Assembly: GCA_003402315.1 (NCBI GenBank) | Contig: QFXI01000024.1 | Location: 1-51,168, forward strand | Direction: 5' to 3' | Source of the DNA: Candidatus Nitrotoga sp. LAW | GTDB lineage: Bacteria; Pseudomonadota; Gammaproteobacteria; Burkholderiales; Gallionellaceae | Length of the DNA stretch: 51,168 bases | Shown here: piece by piece, positions 1 to 7,591 of the stretch | Numbering within the stretch: position 1 is the stretch's first letter | Layout of the letters: each line of letters opens with the position of its first letter | Position numbers and translations under genes: made by a program | The notes under the pieces: generated by a model | What the model was told of the DNA's origin: nothing | The model's database searches: none | The model's input: only the letters and a program-made list of their open reading frames with translations

Positions 1-2
1 CC

Positions 3-553
3 TTGCATCAAGCGCAGGCATTCTTTGTCATTCGTGGCAAATCCAATCTGCTTTTTCGTCGCGTCTACTCTCGCCCCGTGGACAAGTCCACGGACTGTGC
101 TGCGATCAAACCATTGTGTTGACCGCGCCGAAGGCCGGCAAGGATTACCCGCAGCACCTGCGACGCATCAAGTTCTACGATGCCGAACACGACAGGCATC
201 TGGTCTTCCTGACCAACAACTTCGATTTGCCTGCGCTGACCATCGCTCAGCTTTATCGTTGCCGCTGGCAGGTCGAACTATTCTTCAAATGGATCAAACA
301 GCATCTTCGGATCAAGCGGTTCTATGGCACTACCGAAAATGCAGTGAAGACACAAATATGGATTGCAATTTCGGTTTACGTCTTGGTCGCCATCGTGAAA
401 AAACGGCTCAATACAGAGGCTTCGCTTTACACAATCCTACAGATTTTGAGCCTGACTCTTTTCGATAAAACACCACTCGATCAATTACTTAAAAATTCGG
501 AGATGCAAATGACCATACAGCAAAACAACAACCAACTGAATCTATTCAACTAA
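3..553 (+). pseudogene. IS4-family transposase, C-terminal part, frameshifted
   Basis: Only the C-terminal part of a DDE transposase is inside the window. Residues such as AFFVIRGKSNLLFRRVYSRP are read in frame 3 up to about base 92. The family sequence then continues in frame 2 (CCDQTIVLTAPK onward) to the stop at 553, so one base of a GG run appears to be missing near 92. The YREK signature of IS4 enzymes is present as Y-x2-R-x3-E-x6-K in YRCRWQVELFFKWIK, followed by the typical end NQLNLFN. The element is therefore inactive unless the frameshift is a sequencing error. The left end lies outside the window, so its inverted repeats could not be paired. Confidence 0.88.
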
Positions 554-707
554 ATTGCCGGACACTACTGCGTTGAAATGTAAATGAGGGGGCAAAATCA
601 GAGCTCACACCCAAAGCGCAAACAATATACCTCTGGTCGCTTGATTAGCTTGCGCGCCAATTCATCAGTTCGCTTATCAGCAAACAGGGAGTGCTTAGTA
701 ATGAAAA

Positions 708-1631
708 CTAAATTTTCCTGACAGCTCGACTACCTGCCCGGCTCGAATATCTACTCATGCAATTCTGCTCTTCGATCTCGACCTTTGCTGGCTTACCGCC
801 ATACACGCTGCTTTTTAACCAAGCCACTTCTGCCTTGAGTGATTCATCACCGGTTACTGTGATGTGCCAGCATTTCTTGTCTCCATCCCAACGATATGAT
901 CGAGCTTTGAGCGTATCCTTTGTATCAAACGGCGAACCGATTGCATAAATTGTGTAGCTTTTCTGTCCCAGAGAATTCAGTATGGACTTCAATACCAAGT
1001 CGTCAGACTTAGGGAGCTTCTGTTGCAAAACTTCCAGCAGCGCAAAACAATCCACGTCTGCGCGATGTGCGTCGTAGAAGAATCCAAATTGGTATGCGAT
1101 GAATTCCAGCTTGGCTGATCCGACACCTTCTTCGCTCCAGTCGACCTGTGCGAAAGAGCATCCCCACGGCAGTGTCTCGAAAATAGGCAGCCGCTTTTCC
1201 ATAAAGACGCGGTCAAATTTTGAGTTGTGTGCGATAACCAAACTAACACCTTCGAGAAACTGTTCTACGCTGGATTCATCAATTCGCTTCCCCGCCACCA
1301 TTTTATCTGTGATGCCATGCACGGCAGTTGCTTCAGGTGGAATGGGGAAACCCGGGGCTTCCAGTTGATTGAAAGAGTCGAGTACGTTATAGGCAATCCC
1401 TGTCTCTGGGTCAAACTCGAACAGAACCATTCCCAGTTCGATGATCGCATCCTTATCTGAATTCGTACCGGTCGTTTCTGTATCAACAACCACACCTTTG
1501 GATAAGATGCAGCCATCGTTTACTGAGAAAGATTTGCGAGGCGTGATTCGTCGAATGACCTTAAAGTCAGGATGTGCATCCAACAGTTGAACGGCTTCAG
1601 TTATATCAAGATCGTTAAGCATGGTCGTCAT
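708..1631 (-). CDS. DEDDh 3'-5' exonuclease (DnaQ/epsilon-like)
   Basis: Exonuclease of the DnaQ/RNase T fold, about 307 aa. All five catalytic residues are visible: D50 and E52 in VVDTETTG, D140 in AHNSKFD, and H189 and D194 in AHRADVDC, spaced H-x4-D as in the DEDDh class. These enzymes remove 3' nucleotides from DNA or RNA with two metal ions. The region after about residue 225 (YTIYAIGSPFDTKD onward) is a separate C-terminal domain that I do not recognise. The ATG at 1631 lies 4 nt after the stop of the upstream gene; an in-frame ATG at 1658 would overlap that gene and a third at 1622 is possible. It is the last gene of a three-gene operon with a DUF3553 protein. The substrate is unknown. 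Confidence 0.85.
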   Translation of the reverse strand: MTTMLNDLDITEAVQLLDAHPDFKVIRRITPRKSFSVNDGCILSKGVVVDTETTGTNSDKDAIIELGMVLFEFDPETGIAYNVLDSFNQLEAPGFPIPPEATAVHGITDKMVAGKRIDESSVEQFLEGVSLVIAHNSKFDRVFMEKRLPIFETLPWGCSFAQVDWSEEGVGSAKLEFIAYQFGFFYDAHRADVDCFALLEVLQQKLPKSDDLVLKSILNSLGQKSYTIYAIGSPFDTKDTLKARSYRWDGDKKCWHITVTGDESLKAEVAWLKSSVYGGKPAKVEIEEQNCMSRYSSRAGSRAVRKI

Positions 1632-1635
1632 CGTG

Positions 1636-2262
1636 TTATTGGAAGTAACCGGGCGCAATGACCCAGACGAATGACTGCACGTCGATCATATCCTGGGGAG
1701 CCAGAATATCCCTTCCATCCTTACGCAGCTCGTTACGAATACGTTCCGCCAAGGCAAGGACCTGACTATAGGTCAGCCAATTCAATTCGGGTCTGTAATT
1801 GATTTCCTGACTGAGCACGTTGGCAGCAGCTTGCGTCACCAGCGGTTTGAGGAACATGTGGCTCTCCGGGAATGTAACGAACGGGAAGTAGGTTGCAATA
1901 GGCCATTTTGCTGCACCTATTTCTGACAGCAGCTCTGCAAAATGCTCAAACCGAATCTGCATCTCGCTTTCGCCATAGAGCAAATCAAATAATGATTCTG
2001 CAAACTTCTTCTGATTGGCCTCTATTGCCATCCCATTGGAAAACCATATCTTCTCGTAAGGACTGATCAAATTGGTCTTATTGATTACTTTTTTAGCTCG
2101 ATCGTGTATCTCCTTGAAACTGCTTTGTTGCAGCAACTCCTCAAAATCCTTCCTGCCCAATAGAGTAAGCATGAGCTTATTGGCCTCTACTTTGTATTGT
2201 CTTTCGTTGCCCACCCCATCAAGATACTTAGGGTCTTTAAATCCGGCTGGAAAATAACTCAT
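1636..2262 (-). CDS. Conserved-looking protein of unknown function
   Basis: A 208-aa soluble protein that I do not recognise. It has no signal peptide, membrane segment or obvious catalytic motif. It is rich in Lys and Glu at the N-terminus and contains aromatic-rich stretches such as WPIATYFPFVTFPESHMF near the middle. It starts 12 nt after the DUF3553 gene and ends 4 nt before the exonuclease start, so the three are almost certainly co-transcribed and perhaps translationally coupled. Its position suggests an accessory or partner of the exonuclease; that is inference only. Confidence 0.7.
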   Translation of the reverse strand: MSYFPAGFKDPKYLDGVGNERQYKVEANKLMLTLLGRKDFEELLQQSSFKEIHDRAKKVINKTNLISPYEKIWFSNGMAIEANQKKFAESLFDLLYGESEMQIRFEHFAELLSEIGAAKWPIATYFPFVTFPESHMFLKPLVTQAAANVLSQEINYRPELNWLTYSQVLALAERIRNELRKDGRDILAPQDMIDVQSFVWVIAPGYFQ

Positions 2263-2274
2263 AAATTTTTGAAC

Positions 2275-2559
2275 CTACTGGGAAAAAGACATAAACACAG
2301 GCCTCGGCCTCCCAACGGTGACGGGGTGTCTTATTTCAGCGTGGTAGTACTTCACTAAGGCGGTGAGGTAATCGGACGACCCTTCCTCGCCTGATAGGCT
2401 CATAAACTTAGCTTGACCAAGGTCGAATTCCTTGGCGCCCACATCCTCGAAAAATATCTTTACTCTGCCACCAGATTCATCGGCAAGTACCTCACCAATA
2501 CCCCACTCGGTCTTTATGGCGTGTTTAACTCGATTACCTGCTTTGAATTTCTCTTGCAT
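2275..2559 (-). CDS. DUF3553-like small protein
   Basis: A 94-aa protein whose first half matches the DUF3553 pattern: a basic GNRVKHAIKTEWGIGEVL start, then a short beta-rich stretch (GGRVKIFFEDVGAKEFDL). DUF3553 resembles the small SH3-like beta domains found at the ends of some helicases and in stand-alone proteins that may bind nucleic acid. Here it stands alone with a C-terminal extension of about 40 residues. It heads the operon with the unknown protein and the DEDDh exonuclease. A nucleic-acid-related role is inferred from the fold and the neighbour. Confidence 0.72.
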   Translation of the reverse strand: MQEKFKAGNRVKHAIKTEWGIGEVLADESGGRVKIFFEDVGAKEFDLGQAKFMSLSGEEGSSDYLTALVKYYHAEIRHPVTVGRPRPVFMSFSQ

Positions 2560-2603
2560 GGTATCTCCAGAATAGAGGTTGGCCGAAATTGGCTTTACTT
2601 ATG

Positions 2604-2646
2604 ACACAACGTTTAAATATTTGGTTCGTTAAAAAAATCTGTGGTT
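2604..2646 (+). repeat. Left terminal inverted repeat of the ISL3 element
   Basis: Pairs with 4339-4381 read on the other strand. Shared blocks are ACACAA at the outer tip, TAAATATTTG in the middle and ATnTGTGG at the inner side. It overlaps the last codons of the transposase gene, whose stop is at 2629-2631. Confidence 0.65.
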
Positions 2647-3876
2647 GAGTTGCGGTTCGGGTAGCTTTCCAAGTACATGATACAGCGATAGTTCTAGCAT
2701 TTCGTAAGTCTTATAACCGTAAGCTTTTCTCATAGTGACTTTGGCTTTGTTATTTAATCCCTCAACAACGCCGCTCGAAAACGCTTTTTTGGCTCTGAAA
2801 TAGTTGAGCAAAAGTTCTCGATGATTTCGTAGCGTGCCGACGAATTTTTTCAGCGGATCAATTTTTGAATGCATCACATCCCTGCACCATTGATCCATGA
2901 ATTTTCCCGCCCAGACCGGTGATTCATATTTCCAGAATCGCTGAAAGTCTTCCTTATACAGGTAGGCTCGAACGCTTTTCAAATTGTAGCGAAGGACTTC
3001 GCGTAATTTCACTCGCTGATGGTCAGTCAGATTTTCTGGTTTTTTGAGCAGACACCATCTCGATTTTTTCAGCACAGGTTCGTAGCCATCCTGAACCATC
3101 TTTTTTGCTTCAGAGGCCCGTACTTCATCAAGCGCCTTATTTAGTTTAGCGACGACGCGGAACCGATCCAGGATGTTCAGCGCGTTCGTGCAATGTTTCT
3201 CGATTAAGGTCAAATAGGGCTTCCACATATCGGAGCAAACGAACTCGATTTTCTCCGCAAGTTCCTTGCCTATCAGGGTGAAGAATTTCTCGAAGCTTGC
3301 CATTGTTCGTTCCTTCCCAATCCAAAGCAATCTGATGCAGCCAGCCTCGATCTGGTAGACCAGAGTCACATATTGGTGACCATTCCCGTACTGGATTTCA
3401 TCGACGCCAATGGCACGAATCGTACCCAGTTCACGATGCTCCAGCCCCCATTCCACTACATACTGTACGGACTGAACAACCTTATCCCAACTGGTGTGGA
3501 AACTCTCTGCCGTTTCCTTCCACGACAACTTCCGAGCCCAGTGTGCAAGGTGTAGCATGTAGGCTTTGCACAGGGTGTGCTTGCCGGTGCCCCATGGAAC
3601 CTCTTCGACTTTTACGCCGCAGGTAGGGCAGTTAACCCGCCGCATGCAGTATAGAAAAAATACGGCAAAGCCCCATATGGGAATAAATTCAAACCGTCTA
3701 CAGGGGAGGTGGTCATAACATGGGCCTGGTTCATGACAAACAGAGCAGATTGGCTTTGAACGACCCCTCTCGCGCACGTCGACCTCGATTGCTTTTTTGT
3801 TTTCAGTCAACCGGGTATTCTTATAGACAAAACCGGGGAAGTGATAGCATTCATTTAGCAAGCGAGTGATTAACAT
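2629..3876 (-). CDS. ISL3-family transposase
   Basis: A 415-aa transposase. The N-terminal zinc-binding region is visible as CSVCHEPGPCYDH and later CPTCG, followed by the DDE domain with IGVDEIQYG, FVCSDMWKPYL and the C-terminal SSGVVEGLNNKAKVTMRKAYGY typical of ISL3 proteins. The ATG at 3876 (MLITRLLNECYHF) gives the usual family start; an open frame continues upstream to 4065 but would overlap the passenger gene. The start codon shares the tetranucleotide CATG with the divergent start of the passenger gene, so its promoter must lie inside that gene. The protein looks intact, so it may be active. Confidence 0.9.
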   Translation of the reverse strand: MLITRLLNECYHFPGFVYKNTRLTENKKAIEVDVRERGRSKPICSVCHEPGPCYDHLPCRRFEFIPIWGFAVFFLYCMRRVNCPTCGVKVEEVPWGTGKHTLCKAYMLHLAHWARKLSWKETAESFHTSWDKVVQSVQYVVEWGLEHRELGTIRAIGVDEIQYGNGHQYVTLVYQIEAGCIRLLWIGKERTMASFEKFFTLIGKELAEKIEFVCSDMWKPYLTLIEKHCTNALNILDRFRVVAKLNKALDEVRASEAKKMVQDGYEPVLKKSRWCLLKKPENLTDHQRVKLREVLRYNLKSVRAYLYKEDFQRFWKYESPVWAGKFMDQWCRDVMHSKIDPLKKFVGTLRNHRELLLNYFRAKKAFSSGVVEGLNNKAKVTMRKAYGYKTYEMLELSLYHVLGKLPEPQLNHRFF

Positions 3877-4333
3877 GTCCAAAGAAATCAAGAAAGGAAG
3901 CAAGGGGATAATTGTCACAGAAGATAATGACGTTTGCAGACTACTCCAGTTCTGCCCGGACATTGAGAGCTGGCCAACAAGCTGGGCAGGCGAAGAAATC
4001 GACATCACGCCAGGGCGTGAAATCGTCGAATTCCTCAAGCCATTCCTGCTATATCTGTTGACCACAAAACTTTCTCCTAAAACATTACGCCGTTATCGCG
4101 ACCATATGTGGATGCTTGGCGGCGAGGTGATAGGAAGCCTTAATGATGATCCGTCTCTTCGTCGCAAACCTGTCGAGAAAGTGATCTTCGATCTTCTTGA
4201 AGAAGAGGGTGGCCCGCTCATCTGGCCTCAAATCACTGAACAGCAACAAGACGCCTTTGATGCCTCCTGCAGAAAGCTCTACCGCTTTCTTCAGACTGTG
4301 ATTGATAAAGATAAAATCATACTGAAAAACTAA
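3875..4333 (+). CDS. Passenger protein of the ISL3 element, integrase N-terminal-like
   Basis: A 152-aa acidic protein lying between the inverted repeats of the ISL3 element. The stretch LKPFLLYLLTTKLSPKTLRR resembles the helical core-binding (SAM-like) domain at the N-terminus of tyrosine recombinases, but there is no catalytic domain. The start at 3875 (MSKEIKKGSKG) overlaps the divergent transposase start by two bases; a GTG at 3866 is a possible earlier start. It may bind DNA and affect transposition or target choice; this is inference from position and the short motif only. Confidence 0.68.
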   Translation: MSKEIKKGSKGIIVTEDNDVCRLLQFCPDIESWPTSWAGEEIDITPGREIVEFLKPFLLYLLTTKLSPKTLRRYRDHMWMLGGEVIGSLNDDPSLRRKPVEKVIFDLLEEEGGPLIWPQITEQQQDAFDASCRKLYRFLQTVIDKDKIILKN

Positions 4334-4338
4334 AAATT

Positions 4339-4381
4339 ACCCACACATAGCCCGGACGAGGCAAATATTTAGCCTTTGTGT
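4339..4381 (-). repeat. Right terminal inverted repeat of the ISL3 element
   Basis: Mirror of 2604-2646. It begins 5 nt after the stop codon of the passenger gene, so that gene lies wholly inside the element. Confidence 0.65.
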
Positions 4382-4490
4382 TTAACAGTGGCTGCCCGTA
4401 AAGGTTCGACTGTAGGCTTCATCATTGCCAGCCGCGTAGATGTTGCCCATGCCCGAGGAACAATCCAAGGCGTCCGGCCCGAGGTGAAGA

Positions 4491-5039
4491 TCAGTGAAGT
4501 TCTTCATGGCGCACGTAAAGGCTGTCAAATATCGACTCAAGTCCTGAATGAGTTCCTCGCATGCCAGCTACAACCTGCGCCGACCAGTCGAAGTAGGTCT
4601 GCTTACGCTCCGCCGACCAGTCAGCAGGCGGAGAGGCAAGAATGTCACGGAGGTTGCATATCTTGTCAGCCAGCTTCACCAGTTTAGCTTCATGCGAAAT
4701 ATGTGATGCGTGTTCAATCTGGCGCTGCTTCCGAACGTGCTTCTCCAGGGACTTGTCGTCCGTCACCTCGAGAACGATTGACATCACCTTGCTACCGAAG
4801 AGATCCTCCAACTCGTCGGCGGTCGTTTCCGTGTCCTCAATGGTGTCGTGCAGAATGGCAGCACATAAAACTGATAGATCCTGGATGCCACCTTCATTGG
4901 CCAGTACGTTAGCCAAGGCAATGGGGTGATTGATGTAGGGCGACGCGTCAGCGTCCTTGCGCCTCTGGTCGCGGTGCTTCTCGGCGGCGAACGCCACCGC
5001 CTTGATAAACACGCCTGCAGCGTCCATACTAATTTCCAT
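4491..5039 (-). CDS. HD-domain small alarmone hydrolase (MESH1/SpoT-HD-like)
   Basis: A 182-aa stand-alone HD hydrolase. The metal-binding His is in AAEKHRDQRRKD near residue 22, the SpoT-type motif HDTIEDTETT is near residue 64, and KLADKICNLRDI follows near residue 120, the usual order in the (p)ppGpp hydrolase domain of RelA/SpoT and MESH1. No synthetase, TGS or ACT domain is present. It probably hydrolyses (p)ppGpp or a related nucleotide. GAGGT six bases before the ATG supports the start at 5039. The gene is isolated just beyond the ISL3 element. Confidence 0.82.
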   Translation of the reverse strand: MEISMDAAGVFIKAVAFAAEKHRDQRRKDADASPYINHPIALANVLANEGGIQDLSVLCAAILHDTIEDTETTADELEDLFGSKVMSIVLEVTDDKSLEKHVRKQRQIEHASHISHEAKLVKLADKICNLRDILASPPADWSAERKQTYFDWSAQVVAGMRGTHSGLESIFDSLYVRHEELH

Positions 5040-5136
5040 CGGTTACCTCATTTTCCTTGTGCAAGTTCTGTTTGCGATTATGGTATCTTCTCTAATTATT
5101 GCATCAATACCTTTTATGCTGATTGGGTGCACAACA

Positions 5137-5487
5137 TTATGTGCATGATTCGCGACGAGGAAGAGCACATTGATACCAAGTTTTTTGGGAGGGTGCTTCA
5201 ACTACCAAACTAGAATATGGAGGTGGTTGTAGTGGGTACTGTTTTTTGTATTTGTAGTTGTGGATAACGACTACTCTGGTCGCAGCAATCAAACTGTTCA
5301 AGCCCAGCACCAGTTGTGTTAATACATCGTCAGGTAGCACCCAGATCTGCGTAGCTGGAGCATCTATTCCAGTTGCAGCAATAATCACTGGCACTGCCCA
5401 CTCCGCGTCTGGTGTCACGTCGAGCAGGATTGCCCCCTCGGTGGTATGCATAAAGATGTAGCCCCCATGGGTGAGGCAGAAACACAC
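5137..5487 (-). CDS. Unknown protein, downstream half of a gene split by TGA
   Basis: An open frame of 116 codons from a GTG at 5487; a more natural start is the ATG at 5451 (MHTTEGAILLDVTPDAEW), which has a G-rich stretch about 10 nt upstream. The protein alternates hydrophobic and acidic segments and ends in an unstructured tail. I do not recognise it. It lies in exactly the same frame as the 58-codon reading frame upstream, separated by one TGA and one codon. It may be a separate gene or the second half of a broken gene of about 176 residues. Confidence 0.4.
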   Translation of the reverse strand: MCFCLTHGGYIFMHTTEGAILLDVTPDAEWAVPVIIAATGIDAPATQIWVLPDDVLTQLVLGLNSLIAATRVVVIHNYKYKKQYPLQPPPYSSLVVEAPSQKTWYQCALPRRESCT

Positions 5488-5490
5488 CCC

Positions 5491-5667
5491 TCAACCAGTC
5501 GAATTAGTCTTGGTAATGTACTGCTGTAATTCCATGTTGTACTGGTTAATCCAAGCCTCAACATGCTCCACCGAGGTGAGTTCCTTCCAAGGTTTCTCGA
5601 TTGCCCACGTCGGATTATCGGGGTCAATATCTGAGGTTATGGCATCTTGTCGTTCTCTTTCTATCAT
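5491..5667 (-). CDS. Short unknown protein downstream of the RelE-like toxin
   Basis: Fifty-eight codons from an ATG at 5667 (MIERERQDAITSDIDPDNP) to a TGA at 5491. It is acidic and polar, and follows the RelE/ParE-like toxin gene on the same strand, the position of the antitoxin in toxin-first modules such as higBA. It lacks a visible helix-turn-helix. The same frame stays open beyond the TGA for another 116 codons. I cannot assign a function. Confidence 0.35.
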   Translation of the reverse strand: MIERERQDAITSDIDPDNPTWAIEKPWKELTSVEHVEAWINQYNMELQQYITKTNSTG

Positions 5668-5739
5668 GCGAGTAGTCTACACAATCCAAACATCGTCAGG
5701 CTCGCTGACTAGCGACATAATCGTGTTCAGCTTAGCGCT

Positions 5740-6057
5740 TCAGGTCACGATAAAATTTTCGTGAGGACCAATGGCTTCCAGATAAACCAGCTGCACACCA
5801 TCGTCGAGTGTGTAACCCAGCAGATAGAGTTGCCCTTGGCTGTGTAATTTGTAGACAAACAAATCAGCCAGGTCACCTTTTTTTCGTTCGCCGATGGAAG
5901 GCTTTCTGGCGATCAGATCGACCGCATCATCGACATCAGTCGCAACGTTGTCATGCAGCTTTTTGTACTGACGGGCAAATCGCCTAGTCTGTACGCGATG
6001 GCGATAAGTAGACTCATTTACTTTTCTGATGTTGTTGATATGCATTTTCCAAGTCAT
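5740..6057 (-). CDS. RelE/ParE-family toxin with altered C-terminus
   Basis: A 105-aa protein of the RelE/ParE superfamily: RRFARQYKKLHDNV, GERKKGDLADLFVYK, GQLYLLGYTLDDG and YLEAIGPHENF appear in the usual order. Family members typically end HENFYRDLK. Here the reading runs HENF-IVT-stop, while the next frame of the same DNA reads YRDLKR-stop (ending at 5732). One T appears missing from a run of four. The lost Tyr-Arg tail is near the active site in this fold, so the product may be weakened. The start could be 6057 or the ATG at 6045. No intact antitoxin is recognisable beside it. Confidence 0.75.
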   Translation of the reverse strand: MTWKMHINNIRKVNESTYRHRVQTRRFARQYKKLHDNVATDVDDAVDLIARKPSIGERKKGDLADLFVYKLHSQGQLYLLGYTLDDGVQLVYLEAIGPHENFIVT

Positions 6058-6210
6058 CTGGCATCTGGTTTAGGTGCCCGCGCCTTTTGTATTTCCCAAA
6101 ATGGGAAAACCACTTTGGGCTTCTTGGTTGTTCCGCAGAAATTTCCCTGTGCTCAGCAGGCCAACATACTAATGCAAGAGGTGCCGGTTGCGGTGCGTCT
6201 TGAACAAAAT

Positions 6211-6411
6211 CTACCTGGTCTTTTTTGTTCCGATTTTATAAATCTTACCTTCATGCTCGATTGTTAAGTGTGCATAAATACTCAAGTCATCTATCTCAGA
6301 TACGAAAAATACAGGATCGGCCAGACCGACCTTAATTCCAGCAGGTAAAACTACGTTGGGTTGATTCAAAATACTGAGCGCTTCTTCTTTAATATCTGGA
6401 GAAAAATTCAT
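6211..6411 (-). CDS. Small protein of unknown function
   Basis: Sixty-six codons (MNFSPDIKEEALSILNQPNV to KIYKIGTKKTR), preceded by AAGGA about 7 nt before the ATG. It is soluble, with no recognised motif. It sits between the toxin gene and the ParD-like antitoxin gene on the same strand, in a region of toxin-antitoxin debris, so a link with those modules is possible but unproven. Confidence 0.45.
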   Translation of the reverse strand: MNFSPDIKEEALSILNQPNVVLPAGIKVGLADPVFFVSEIDDLSIYAHLTIEHEGKIYKIGTKKTR

Positions 6412-6481
6412 GAATTATCCTTAGTAGAATTTCTTTGCCCGTTTCGGTGCTGGTTATATCAGTAAACTAAAGTTTCACGAC

Positions 6482-6712
6482 TCATGCACGCCGTTTGCGT
6501 GGCACAAAGGGTGTGGCCTGATCGCGCGGCTCATGCATCGATGCCAGTGCTTCCGCCACAAAACTCACCGGCAGATCCGGGTTGTCGAGCGATGCACGAC
6601 CGACCGTCGCCCAATACTCAATCTGCCCGGCAATGGTGCGGTGCTCAACCAGCGCTTCAGCGCGCGCCTGCTCGTACAACGTGTCATCAATTCTGACTGG
6701 CATTCCCATCAT
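6482..6712 (-). CDS. ParD-like antitoxin
   Basis: A 76-aa protein with the ParD_like pattern: MPVRIDDTLYEQARAEALVE, then HRTIAGQIEYWATVGRASL and a Pro/Arg-rich tail. Such proteins form ribbon-helix-helix dimers that bind their own promoter and a partner toxin. AGGAGA five bases before the ATG at 6712 decides the start over the in-frame ATG at 6730. No toxin gene adjoins it, so it looks like an orphan. Confidence 0.75.
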   Translation of the reverse strand: MMGMPVRIDDTLYEQARAEALVEHRTIAGQIEYWATVGRASLDNPDLPVSFVAEALASMHEPRDQATPFVPRKRRA

Positions 6713-6719
6713 CGCTCTC

Positions 6720-6980
6720 CTAATAACCATTGCTACAAAAGTCGCGACATTGTAGCCCTAGCGAAGTAAATATGGCAGCAACGGCATTCCCCTGCAATCG
6801 GTATCGAAAGCGGCAGGGCACGTTTACAAACGCGCTTTGCGGGTGGTCAATGTCTGGCTGCATGCTGCCGAGGATTCCACCACCAAGCACCAGTATCGTC
6901 AGCAAGGGTTGCGCGTTGAACGCGCCGGAGACTAGCAACGACGATGCACAACCCGCTGCAATACGGGTAAAGGCGAGCAT
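6720..6980 (-). pseudogene. Truncated YdjM-like membrane protein
   Basis: Eighty-six codons. The N-terminal half resembles YdjM/DUF457-type membrane proteins (often named metal-dependent hydrolases): two hydrophobic segments followed by ILGSMQPDIDHPQSAF, which contains the family motif PDIDHP. Family members are about 150-200 aa; here the frame ends soon after the motif in a tail (CRDFCSNGY) that looks unrelated. It begins 8 nt after the DUF4400 gene with GGAAG just before the ATG. Truncated or degenerate. Confidence 0.55.
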
Positions 6981-6987
6981 CTTCCAG

Positions 6988-7590
6988 TCAAATTCGCTTC
7001 TGCAAATTACTGACCCACATCCATGTTGCCCAGCCGATGGATACAATCGCCAAAGGAGCAACGACTGAGGGTAATGGCATCGGTAGCACCAGCCAGATTG
7101 CTACGCCAAAAATCACGATCGTGGAGATGAGCACGCCTATCCTGTGACGAATGGGCGACTGCGAAGAAAACTGGAAGGTGCGTATCATCCTTGTTGAATA
7201 TCCGTCTATCGCCACCGCAATGGTCAATGGCATCAGGATGAACCAGAACAGCATGAGCAGGTTGACGCGGTACACGACCAATGAACCCCACAACCACGTT
7301 ACAACTATCCGGTTCTGTATCCACTCTTTGAATGCGCCCGGCGTGTCTTTTGCATCTTTGATTGCATCCGACATGCCCTGAATTTGACTCACACTTACCG
7401 AAATCATTTTGCCAAATATCCACTGATCGGCTTGCTGCCCAGACAGTTGGGTTACAAACGCACGTTCACCTGCGAGTGATTTCAGCAGGTGTTCCGGGGT
7501 AATGAATATCCATGTGCCGATTGCCACGATCAAGGCAAGAACTATCCATAGGGCAGTAAATCTCCCCTGCTCTTTCTGGTCTTTCGCCAT
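6988..7590 (-). CDS. DUF4400 integrating-conjugative-element membrane protein
   Basis: A 200-aa protein with an N-terminal membrane segment (LWIVLALIVAIGTWIF) and further hydrophobic segments in the second half (NLLMLFWFILMPLTIAVAID; IGVLISTIVIFGVAIWLVL). The layout and the WLWGSLVVYRVNLL and AIDGYSTRMIRTF stretches fit DUF4400 proteins, which are usually encoded next to TraD in integrative elements of the SXT/TOL type. It starts 1 nt after the traD stop, which supports co-expression with the coupling protein. Its role in transfer is not defined. Confidence 0.8.
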   Translation of the reverse strand: MAKDQKEQGRFTALWIVLALIVAIGTWIFITPEHLLKSLAGERAFVTQLSGQQADQWIFGKMISVSVSQIQGMSDAIKDAKDTPGAFKEWIQNRIVVTWLWGSLVVYRVNLLMLFWFILMPLTIAVAIDGYSTRMIRTFQFSSQSPIRHRIGVLISTIVIFGVAIWLVLPMPLPSVVAPLAIVSIGWATWMWVSNLQKRI

Positions 7591-7591
7591 G

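Larger units (their letters stand above)
2604..4381. mobile_element. Complete ISL3-family insertion sequence with a passenger gene
   Basis: The element is about 1.78 kb. It is bounded by imperfect terminal inverted repeats of about 43 bp (2604-2646 and 4339-4381), found by aligning the two ends in opposite orientation; about two thirds of positions match without gaps, including a shared TAAATATTTG core. It carries the ISL3 transposase on the minus strand and a 152-aa gene on the plus strand, reading outward from a common point. I could not find a convincing 8-bp target duplication next to the repeats, so the copy may be old or the outer ends slightly misplaced. Confidence 0.72.

Noticed and set aside
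2590-2603. An 8-bp target duplication flanking the ISL3 element
   Set aside because: The bases before 2604 and after 4381 do not match over 8 bp in any register I tried.
5488-5496. TGA as a selenocysteine codon
   Set aside because: No SECIS-like hairpin is evident just downstream, and the flanking residues do not resemble any selenoprotein motif.
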